Assembly (NCBI RefSeq): GCF_002900365.1
Contig: NZ_CP025980.1
Span: 84,810-148,809 of the forward strand
From: Escherichia marmotae
GTDB lineage: Bacteria; Pseudomonadota; Gammaproteobacteria; Enterobacterales; Enterobacteriaceae
Length of the DNA stretch: 64,000 nucleotides
Direction of reading: 5' to 3'
Shown here piece after piece: positions 57,424 to 64,000 of the stretch. The notes beneath the pieces were generated by a model, which searched no databases, had not been told where the DNA came from, and was given only the letters and a program-made list of their open reading frames with translations. The stretch's first letter is position 1, and each line of letters begins with the position of its first letter. A program made the position numbers and the translations under genes.

Positions 57424-57867
57424 ATTTGAAAATCAGAACCTCGCTTAGGCCTGTGTCTATCACCGGGGGAATGCTTTATCAGTTCACGTAACAATGTGCA
57501 GATATGTTCGTAAGGCCATCGACAGGAACGTCCGGCGGGTAGGGATTTGAGACCTTCAATACCCGATTGGGTAAACCAGTTAATCCAGCGCCCGACGGAT
57601 GAATGGGCACAACAGAGCGTTCTGGCAACATCACTGACGCGGTCGCCCCGGTGTAACATCAGTATGGCAGTCAACCTGCGGGCATGGTTTTTATCGCGCG
57701 TTTTGTGGATAGTTTTCTGCATCAGGCGTCGTTCGGCACGGGGTATTGGTGCTATGCTCGGCATCGCTTAGTCCGGTTGGTGATTTTTTCTTTTTAGCGA
57801 TTGATCAGATCGCACAATCCGGACTGAGTTCCCTCAAAGTGATCTACTATTCGGCGCAGCTATTTAG
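57424..57867 (-). mobile_element. IS600-like 3' end joined to an IS630 5' part
   Basis: 57424-57459 reads AACCTCGCTTAGGCCTGTGT, the end of an IS600-like element (compare 11660). From 57461 to 57764 the minus strand encodes the IS630 transposase N-terminus (MPSIAPIPRAERRLMQKTIH, DVARTLCCAHSSVGRWINWF) up to the breakpoint at HSPGD. The outer IS630 end TATTCGGCGCAGCTATTTAG is at 57847-57866. Confidence 0.85.
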
Positions 57868-57919
57868 TTCCACAGAAAACACACCTCTCCCCTGACATCT
57901 TTTCGCTGAACACATGGTT

Positions 57920-58141
57920 TCACTCCAGCACCAGACTGAGACACTCGGCCAGTGTTTCGATAACCAGCCAAGGCGCAACAAACAACATGACCAGCATCAG
58001 TAATGCCCCTGTCAGCATTCCTGCCATTAAGCGGCTTTCCGCTTTGTACCTTCCCTTCACTTTCTCCCTGTATCGCAACAGCTCTGCAATCCGTTCATCG
58101 CCATACATCCGGAGCTCACGATAATGTTCTTTTTTCTCCAT
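57920..58141 (-). CDS. Small membrane protein next to tra remnants
   Basis: 73 residues: charged N-terminal half (KKEHYRELRMYGDERIAELL) and one hydrophobic segment at about 40-65 (GMLTGALLMLVMLFVAPWLV). Start overlaps the stop of the upstream tra remnant (TGATGG), suggesting a former operon. Family not recognised. Confidence 0.5.
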   Translation of the reverse strand: MEKKEHYRELRMYGDERIAELLRYREKVKGRYKAESRLMAGMLTGALLMLVMLFVAPWLVIETLAECLSLVLE

Positions 58142-59760
58142 CAGAGCGTCTTCTCTCTGTCAATCACCTGTTCTTTCTCTTCACGGATAGCCTTCAACCC
58201 GGCGGCCTTAATTTCCTGTTCTGCCAACGCATTTTCTGCCGGCAGGATGTTCCGCGTCTCATCCTGTGCAGTCTGCACAATTTTTATGGCCTCAGATATC
58301 ATTTCTGCCTGCTCTGCGTCAATTTCTGAAGCAGCCAGCCGGGAAGCGGCGCTGTATCCTGTTGCAGCATAACACCACTCTCAGTGATGCTGCCGGGCAC
58401 TGCGCCAGTGCAGATGCCGGGTCTGATGCCGTCAGCGTCACGCCATTGTGACTCTGCTGCATAACCACAACGCTGGCATCATCACGCCCCAGCCATCTTA
58501 CCTGCATTCACCCTTCTTCATCCATACGGATTTCCTGAAACCACATGCCCTGTTGTCTGCCATTCCGGTCGTAAGCCGGCCAGGCCACATGCGGTGCCGG
58601 ATATTTGCGGCTGCCACTGATTAAGCGGCCGGGCGTTATGCCACAACTTCTGTGCTATTGTGGCATAAACATCCTGTTGAACGTCCAGCACATCATGCGC
58701 TGTCTTCCGGCTCTCACTGGCCGCCACGGATACCTGCCATTTTCCAATATCATCGGTATGCTGCTTCATCCTCGAGAGCGCCACATATGCATCACTGAGA
58801 GAGGCAAGACGCGGGCTTGCGCCGGGTGCACCGGCCAGGGCTATCACAAAGGCCTCACTGGCCCCCTGAGCCCGGTGTGCCGTACCGGTATAGCCGTCCA
58901 GATGCATATCCGGCATCTCACGCCCCGGCTGAATCAGCCGGGTATTTTCACCGTTCTTCAGCGTGATATCACCGTTACCGGTTATCCGGGTAACTTCCCA
59001 CAGTGTCTGGGTATCCCATCCCTGTTCCCGGTCCTGGCGGGTGAAGCGCACCAGGTCACCTTCCGATAGCCTGATTTCACGCAGGGAAAATACCGCAATA
59101 TCCCGCAGGCTGCTTTCAAACGCGGAGAGCAGATGGTCCCGACCTTCTGCATTACGCAGCATCACCACATCGCCATTATGTTGTGCCAGTCCTGCAACGG
59201 ATTTCAGGGCTTCCATTTGTATTTTTTCCTTGGCCAGCACCGTGGTAATCACCATGTTGTCGCTTTTCTGTATGTATATCCGTTTCCAACTGTAATGAGC
59301 ACTGATAATTTCACCGCTAACAGGAGAAGAAATGAAGACCACATACTGACCTTTAACCTCACAGGAAGGCAGCTGATTCTTTTTATGCCAGCTTTCTTCA
59401 TATTTACCGCCAATATGGGCCTTACGGGTGCAGGTCAGTTCCGCTGCCAGCGTCCGCTCACAGACATGCGACGTGATTTCCGTTTTACTGACATTCACGG
59501 TTTCACTCTTGTCATACGTGCCGTTCGTGACGATATCGGTTTTATCCTGGACATCAAAACCGCCACTGATAAATGGCATCCATGGAAATGGGGTCTTTCG
59601 GGCGATTTATTATAACTTCTGACGTCAGTTTTCCCACTTCCGAATTATTCAGGGCACAGGCACCTGCGCTCTCGAGGCTGGCAGAGTTTGATGATGTCAC
59701 CCCGCCATAATGCGCCAATTCCAGCGGATTTTCGGTATAGCCGGGAACAAATAGCGCCAA
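58142..59760 (-). pseudogene. Fused conjugation remnants including TraI helicase part
   Basis: The 353-residue frame 59579-58518 has, from about residue 150, the F-type TraI distal helicase region: VVMLRNAEGRDHLLSAFESS, GYTGTAHRAQGASEAFVIAL, SLSDAYVALSRMKQH, then TAHDVLDVQQDVYATIAQK. Its first 110 residues are unrelated, Cys-containing (HVCERTLAAELTCTRKAHI) and continue in another frame to 59730; they may come from TraN, though I am unsure. Downstream to 58142 the frame breaks near 58370 and an alpha-helical tail ending EEKEQVIDREKTL resembles a TraI C-terminus. Conclusion: a deletion fused two tra genes; the relaxase domain is absent. Confidence 0.7.
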
Positions 59761-59767
59761 AGACTTG

Positions 59768-59806
59768 TTAACCGGTCTTTTTATGTATAGATTAGAGACT
59801 GGTTAA
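59768..59806 (+). promoter_or_regulatory. Operator-like inverted repeat upstream of stbD
   Basis: TTAACCGGTCT (59768-59778) and AGACTGGTTAA (59796-59806) are inverted copies matching at 10 of 11 positions, with TATAGA between them as a -10 candidate. Such palindromes bind the antitoxin complex for autorepression in relBE-type systems. Confidence 0.65.
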
Positions 59807-59826
59807 AAGGTATCAAAAGGTGGTCT

Positions 59827-60078
59827 ATGCCCAACGTCATTCTCAGTGACACAAGTGCCAGTGTCAGCGAACTCAAGAAAAACCCAATGGCAACTGTCAG
59901 CGCCGGTGATGGCTACCCGGTTGCTATTCTGAACCGCAACCAGCCCGCTTTTTACTGTGTTCCGGCAGAGCTGTACGAGAAGATGCTCGAAGCCCTAGAC
60001 GACCAGGAACTGGCTAAGCTTGTAGCAGAACGCAGCAGCCAGACGCTTCACGACGTGGACCTGGATAGCTACCTATGA
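59827..60078 (+). CDS. stbD: StbD/Phd-type antitoxin
   Basis: 83 residues: N-terminal DNA-binding fold (ILSDTSASVSELKKNP, GYPVAILNRNQPAFYCV) and an acidic C-terminal toxin-binding tail (LHDVDLDSYL). AAAGGTGG precedes ATG 59827. Matches StbD of the stbDE stability loci found on R485 and Shigella pINV. Overlaps stbE by 4 bases. Confidence 0.88.
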   Translation: MPNVILSDTSASVSELKKNPMATVSAGDGYPVAILNRNQPAFYCVPAELYEKMLEALDDQELAKLVAERSSQTLHDVDLDSYL

Positions 60079-60365
60079 CTTACGCAGTCAAATTCAGGGA
60101 AGATGCATTGAAAGAATGGCAAAAGCTGGACAAACCCATTCAGCAGCAGTTTGCAAAAAAGCTAAAGAAGTGCAGTGAAAACCCGCACATCCCTTCCGCA
60201 AAACTGCGCGGGATAAAGGACTGCTACAAAATAAAATTACGTGCGTCTGGCTTTCGTCTGGTCTATCAGGTGATTGACGACCAATTAATTATTGCTATTG
60301 TTGCCGTAGGTAAACGCGAACGAAGTGATGTCTATAATCTGGCAAGCAAACGAATGAAAGGATAG
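60075..60365 (+). CDS. stbE: StbE/RelE-type toxin
   Basis: 96 residues, RelE fold: FREDALKEWQKLDKPIQQQF, KLRGIKDCYKIKLRASGFRL and VVAVGKRERSDVY with basic residues for ribosome-dependent mRNA cleavage. Start overlaps the stbD stop (ATGA). With StbD it would kill plasmid-free daughter cells; intact. Confidence 0.9.
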   Translation: MTYAVKFREDALKEWQKLDKPIQQQFAKKLKKCSENPHIPSAKLRGIKDCYKIKLRASGFRLVYQVIDDQLIIAIVAVGKRERSDVYNLASKRMKG

Positions 60366-60379
60366 GGTTAAATATTTGG

Positions 60380-61144
60380 GGTAATGCCTCCAATTAGTTG
60401 AGTCAGGGGTATAATAGTCGCTTTTAATGTTCTTTCATGGTCACAGTTAACCTTCATTGCCCCCGTAGCCAGTCCGTTCAGGTTTACCGTCACGGGAAGA
60501 ACCCAAAAGGACATGCTCGATTTCGCTGCCGTGACTGTCACCGGGTGTTTCAGCTCGCTTACTGTTACGAGGCCCGTAAACCGGGAGTTAAAGACCAAAT
60601 TACTGAAATGGCTTTCAACGGTGCCGGAGTGCGCGATACTGCCCGTACGCTGAAAATCGGCATTAATACAGTCATCCGGACTTTAAAAAACTCCCGCCAC
60701 GAAGAATAACGTCATCCCCGGTCGCTCATGCTGATGTGGCACTCATCTGCGAACTTGATGAGCAATGGAGTTTTGTCGGCAGTAAAGCGCGACAGCACTG
60801 GCTCTGGTACGCGTACAACACGAAAACAGGTGGCGTTCTGGCCTACACTTTTGGCCCCCGGACTGATGAAAGCTGTCGTGAATTGCTGGCGTTGCTTACC
60901 CCTTTTACCATCGGTATGTTGACCACTGACGAATGGGGTAGTTACACCAGAGAGTTACCGAAGGAGAAGCATCTGACGGGTAAGATTTTTACTCAGCGCA
61001 TTGAGCGCAACAATCTGACCCTGAGAACCCGAATCAAACGTCTGGCCCACAGAACTATCTGTTTCTCGCGCTCTGTAGAACTTCATGAAAAAGTCATCGG
61101 TGTCTTTATCGAAATAATATATGTTCTACTAATTGGAGTCACCA
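60380..61144 (+). mobile_element. IS1-family element, copy 3
   Basis: From GGTAATGCCTCC to GGAGTCACCAC. No target duplication is evident between the flanks, so one flank was probably altered by deletion. It lies 18 bp beyond the parB stop. Confidence 0.88.
60437..60709 (+). CDS. insA: IS1 InsA
   Basis: 90 residues, identical to the InsA at 49591-49863. Confidence 0.92.
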   Translation: MVTVNLHCPRSQSVQVYRHGKNPKGHARFRCRDCHRVFQLAYCYEARKPGVKDQITEMAFNGAGVRDTARTLKIGINTVIRTLKNSRHEE

Positions 61145-61227
61145 CACTTTATCTCTCTTGTTTAATTTTTATCTGCTGGATCAGGAAGTTTTTCGAGGAT
61201 TCGTTTTATTGCTTCATCAATTTCTGA
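60736..61227 (+). CDS. insB: IS1 InsB with a shifted C-terminus
   Basis: Same as InsB of copy 1 up to HEKVIGVFIE; an extra base near 61110 then shifts the frame and the reading runs 97 bases out of the IS to 61227. The last residues of the catalytic domain are replaced, so activity is doubtful. Confidence 0.85.
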   Translation: MALICELDEQWSFVGSKARQHWLWYAYNTKTGGVLAYTFGPRTDESCRELLALLTPFTIGMLTTDEWGSYTRELPKEKHLTGKIFTQRIERNNLTLRTRIKRLAHRTICFSRSVELHEKVIGVFIEIIYVLLIGVTTLYLSCLIFICWIRKFFEDSFYCFINF

Positions 61228-62139
61228 CTGAACTTCAGCCGAGATACGTGAGAATTCATAGACAACCAGTCTTTTTTTAAAATCAGTTTTCTTACGTGCG
61301 AACTGATTACGATCAGAAAAACTTTTGAGCTTCTCTGTCTCAAAAGTTTTTGTGACTCGCCCAGAAAGTACTTTGCTCTCTGCTCTTAGAATTCTCAGTA
61401 TATTGCTTTTATCTATCAATGGATATTCAGGCAGCATCGTCAATTGCTGACGAACTTTTTCCATCAATTCAGTCAAAGGCACTTTTTTCTTTTCTGCTTC
61501 TTCAGCGACTGTCAGTAAGAAGCGATAATCCTGTAGTGAAATATCATTGATGACAGGAAATACAGAAATCAGTTCATCTGGTACAGCAGCAGCCTGAAAT
61601 GCCCTGGTTACTTTTGCGGGAGAAAGATTCTCTGCCTGAGCAATTTCTTCTTTAGTCATGCTGGTTCCATACGTGACTTCCAGCCGTTTTCCCAGCTCAC
61701 GCAAGCTATGTTCCCGCGCAGTTTGTATGTCTTTTGCCAACTGCCTTGCATCTGGCAGTTCAATATCGTCTTTTGTAACCAGTATTTCGAATTTAACATT
61801 GTTATACATACAGGCAGCCCGGCGACGAGTACCATCCAATATTTCAATTCGTCCGTTTACCTCTCTCCCAATAGCAGGAAAAAACTGCTGAAATTTTATA
61901 GTACGAGAAATATCGCTGACTGACTCGCGTGATAACATCGCCTGATCACGACCATTAACTGAAGCATCAACGAACGTCTTCGATTCGATCTCACCGCTTA
62001 ACACAACCGTTTTTATGAATTTCGCCTGTTTGCCAGATTTGAGAGTAAACGTTTTCACATCTCCGTCGCTTTCAAGCATACGTGCAAATTCTGAATTGCT
62101 GTTGCCCAGAACTCGTCCTCGGGCTAAAACTTTTTTCAT
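61162..62139 (-). CDS. parB: P1-type partition protein ParB
   Basis: 325 residues. ParB core FQQFFPAIGREVNGRIEILD, RRRAACMYNNVKFEILVTKD, REHSLRELGKRL, helix-turn-helix EEIAQAENLSPAKVTRAFQA, and a C-terminal dimerisation region ending PDPADKN. Resembles P1/P7 ParB and, strikingly, VirB at 6.3 kb. Start overlaps the parA stop by 4 bases. In P1 the centromere parS lies just after parB; here IS1 begins 18 bp beyond the stop and no parS-like repeat (ATTTCA boxes) is visible there. Confidence 0.93.
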   Translation of the reverse strand: MKKVLARGRVLGNSNSEFARMLESDGDVKTFTLKSGKQAKFIKTVVLSGEIESKTFVDASVNGRDQAMLSRESVSDISRTIKFQQFFPAIGREVNGRIEILDGTRRRAACMYNNVKFEILVTKDDIELPDARQLAKDIQTAREHSLRELGKRLEVTYGTSMTKEEIAQAENLSPAKVTRAFQAAAVPDELISVFPVINDISLQDYRFLLTVAEEAEKKKVPLTELMEKVRQQLTMLPEYPLIDKSNILRILRAESKVLSGRVTKTFETEKLKSFSDRNQFARKKTDFKKRLVVYEFSRISAEVQSEIDEAIKRILEKLPDPADKN

Positions 62140-63341
62140 TTTGATGCTCCCCGGATGTATTCAATTCGATCAAATACAGCCTTAGTAAACCGTTCAGCTT
62201 CAGTTCGGGCTTTTTTCAGTGCTTCAGCACTTCCTGGATAGGAAACAGGATTAGCACTAATAATGGTGTCAAAAGATTCACCACACCGTTCGAATCCATC
62301 GAGTCGTGGCAGTGACGCATCCAGAATATTACTTGCGTAAACCTCTCGCGCTAAACTATGCGAAGTTTCATGATCGCGTTTAATGGTCATTTTAGACATA
62401 AAGCCAATACTAGCACTTAGCCTTGGTTCCACACCTTCTTCTTCAAGCCGCTCCAACATCTCAGGCAACCGCGTCAGGTATTTTAGTGTTGAATGGAAAT
62501 CAACCTGTGCCGGTGGCGTAGGGGTCAGAAGCAAATCGCTTGCAGCCAAGCCATTCAGAAGGAACGGATCAAGATGAGGGCCGGTATCAATGAAAATAAA
62601 GTCATAATCACCAGCGATACGGTCAATGATTGTCTTTCTAAGTACTTCAGAAGGTTTAAGACCTGGTAAATGTTCTGCAACCAATGACTCCCACTGGCTT
62701 GCCACAAATCCATCATCAATCGATGCGGGGATCACATCAACACCAGGGATAATGGTGGGACGTATAACAGCTTCTTTCAACGTTTCTGCATCGAGATCGT
62801 TAAGCATTGCTTGAGCGGCTGTTTCAAGAACAGTGCCAATGCTATGGGTGTGATCAAGAAACATGGTGCTGGATGCCTGCGGATCAAGGTCTATAACTAG
62901 GATGCGCAGATCATGACGGAGTAAATCCTGGTGTACACGTAACGCATGTGCAAGGGTGACTGTACTGACCGTTTTTGATACCCCACCTTTGAGGTTGACG
63001 ACAAAAATCACATAAGGTTCTTTGTGGATATCGCGGTATTTAGGTATCTGCCGATGTGCATAAATATCGATAACGTTCTGGATTGTCAGAGCATATTGTT
63101 CGACGTTACCAACCTGTTTTTTATTGAATTGATAACCGCTATCTTCCATCTCTTTTACCGCGAGTTCAACAATGCGACGGCTTAACTTAGGTAGTTTTGC
63201 CACAGCATTACGGGTATATGTCTGATGATATTCGGTCAGATTAAATTCTTTTCTCTGAGCCTCGATATCCCGGCTCATAGCCTGGAGTAAGGCACTGGCT
63301 CTGAGAGCTATAGTACCAACACTACCGTAGTCACGTCTCAT
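62136..63341 (-). CDS. parA: P1-type partition ATPase ParA
   Basis: 401 residues. N-terminal DNA-binding region typical of type Ia ParA, deviant Walker A NLKGGVSKTVSTVTLAHALR, Walker A' and B (ILVIDLDPQASSTMF, DFIFIDTGPHLDPFL), and DGFERCGESFDTIISANPVS near the end. Very like P1 ParA in layout. Drives plasmid segregation and represses its own promoter. The ori iterons lie upstream. Confidence 0.94.
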   Translation of the reverse strand: MRRDYGSVGTIALRASALLQAMSRDIEAQRKEFNLTEYHQTYTRNAVAKLPKLSRRIVELAVKEMEDSGYQFNKKQVGNVEQYALTIQNVIDIYAHRQIPKYRDIHKEPYVIFVVNLKGGVSKTVSTVTLAHALRVHQDLLRHDLRILVIDLDPQASSTMFLDHTHSIGTVLETAAQAMLNDLDAETLKEAVIRPTIIPGVDVIPASIDDGFVASQWESLVAEHLPGLKPSEVLRKTIIDRIAGDYDFIFIDTGPHLDPFLLNGLAASDLLLTPTPPAQVDFHSTLKYLTRLPEMLERLEEEGVEPRLSASIGFMSKMTIKRDHETSHSLAREVYASNILDASLPRLDGFERCGESFDTIISANPVSYPGSAEALKKARTEAERFTKAVFDRIEYIRGASK

Positions 63342-63605
63342 TGTTTTCTACTTCCCCTTTCACTAAAGATGGGTTCCTTGCACATCAATTGTGTGTAAAT
63401 TTTAATTGCGCCGTACATAATAAAATAAAACGTACAACATTATCAAGAACGTCACCAAAATGATGCATATGGCATTTATTTGTAGAAAGTAGAATAATTA
63501 GTGCTCGCCACAGCCTTGTGACCGAGCATAGCGAGCGAACAGGCGAGGAAGCGCAATGGCGTTGTAGTTACATGAGACTCGTACGCACCTGATCTAAAAG
63601 ATACT
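63342..63605. other. parA upstream and origin-side region
   Basis: AT-rich leader of parA, then a segment at about 63500-63560 with GAGCATAGCGAGCGAAC, a type of sequence often seen beside IncF origins. No gene seen. Confidence 0.45.
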
Positions 63606-63627
63606 ATGGGAAATCCCCCAAGTTTGA
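63606..63627 (+). repeat. Outlying iteron-like unit
   Basis: ATGGGAAATCCCCC, same orientation and core as the main iteron array but 161 bp to its left. Confidence 0.6.
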
Positions 63628-63660
63628 TGACACTTCAGATCAACTTTTCCACTTACTCAC

Positions 63661-63725
63661 AGACCACTTTTTAAACCATTTTTTATTATTTTTTAATGGT
63701 TTTATCCTTTTTTCCCTTTTTAGAG
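63661..63725. other. AT-rich block of the origin
   Basis: A run of T and A rich sequence next to the iteron array, the usual place of initial strand opening in iteron-controlled origins. Confidence 0.5.
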
Positions 63726-63766
63726 TACTTATAACCCGCGTCATGCCTGCCTTTTAAACTTCATTT

Positions 63767-63898
63767 ATGGGAATCACCCAGAGTAATGATGGGAAATGCC
63801 ACGGGTTAGTATGGGAAAGAGGCCGTGTTTTTGTGGGAAATGCAACAGGTTGATGTGGGAAACACCACGGATTACTATGGGAAATACCCCTGGTTTGA
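63767..63898 (+). repeat. Six 22-bp iterons of a plasmid replication origin
   Basis: Direct repeats beginning (A/G)TGGGAA start at 63767, 63789, 63811, 63833, 63855 and 63877, an exact 22-bp period (two helical turns). Cores include ATGGGAAATGCCACGGGTTA and GTGGGAAACACCACGG. Such arrays bind the replication initiator and control copy number; the initiator gene should lie just beyond the window's right end. Confidence 0.88.
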
Positions 63899-63914
63899 AT
63901 TCATGCATTATAAC

Positions 63915-63923
63915 TGTGGATAA
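63915..63923 (-). promoter_or_regulatory. DnaA box
   Basis: TGTGGATAA, the perfect complement of TTATCCACA, 17 bases beyond the last iteron. Confidence 0.85.
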
Positions 63924-64000
63924 TCGGTTAATTTCTCTTGTTAGATGAATAGTTACATGACAATATGGGGGAGTTAAAAACACCCCATACGACGATGACA

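Noticed and set aside
63774..63983. A 69-residue frame across the iterons
   Set aside because: It is the translation of 22-bp direct repeats on the minus strand, without a ribosome site.

Overview
The window looks like about 64 kb of a large, insertion-sequence-riddled virulence plasmid from an Escherichia/Shigella-type enterobacterium. The left end carries the distal half of a Shigella-like invasion (ipa) operon in the order known from pINV: ipaC (5' end outside the window), ipaD, ipaA, acp, virB. The right end carries P1-type parA/parB, a StbDE/RelBE-type toxin-antitoxin pair, transfer-region debris and an iteron origin. It is not simply a known Shigella pINV. The ipaA homologue carries about 8.5 copies of a GC-rich 106-residue repeat, and beside the ipa genes lie a YopJ-type acetyltransferase, a full-length lymphostatin (LifA/Efa1) gene, a SepA/Pic-like serine protease autotransporter and a P-pilus-like operon. 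An invasion plasmid of a non-Shigella Escherichia lineage would fit, but the species cannot be fixed from this sequence.

Layout. 1-7.3 kb: ipa operon and virB, closed by a 19-bp perfect palindrome. 7.3-11.7 kb: IS630-like remnant, an IS66-family element with 8-bp target duplications, an orphan terminator and an IS3-family remnant. 11.8-21.1 kb: effector and virulence island with an ipaH-type E3 ligase gene (frameshifted), a Rob/AraC-type regulator gene (two frameshifts), two tRNA genes reading rare codons (Ile-CAU and Arg-UCU), a SepA/Pic-like autotransporter gene (frameshift plus stop) and an intact yopJ-like gene. 21.6-33.1 kb: an exact MxiE box interrupted downstream by IS1, decayed sequence, then lifA. 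33.1-50 kb: nested IS elements (IS66 twice, IS21, an IS50-like IS4-family element, two inverted IS3-family copies, IS256-family, IS4, IS1, IS630) enclosing one unrecognised candidate effector. 50.1-57.0 kb: pap-like fimbrial operon on the minus strand with an unfamiliar adhesin. 57.4-59.8 kb: IS and tra remnants. 59.8-64 kb: stbDE, IS1, parB, parA and the replication origin.

How it works together. VirB (a ParB relative) would activate the type III secretion genes. IpaC and IpaD are translocon and tip proteins. IpaA, IpaH and the YopJ-like protein are candidate secreted effectors acting on vinculin/actin, ubiquitin-dependent signalling and kinase signalling; LifA is a giant toxin. The Pap-like pilus would give attachment. 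The plasmid tRNAs could relieve AUA/AGA codon demand in the AT-rich virulence genes. Several frames break by apparent loss of one base in a homopolymer run, so each of those genes may be a real pseudogene, a slippage-expressed gene or a sequencing artefact.
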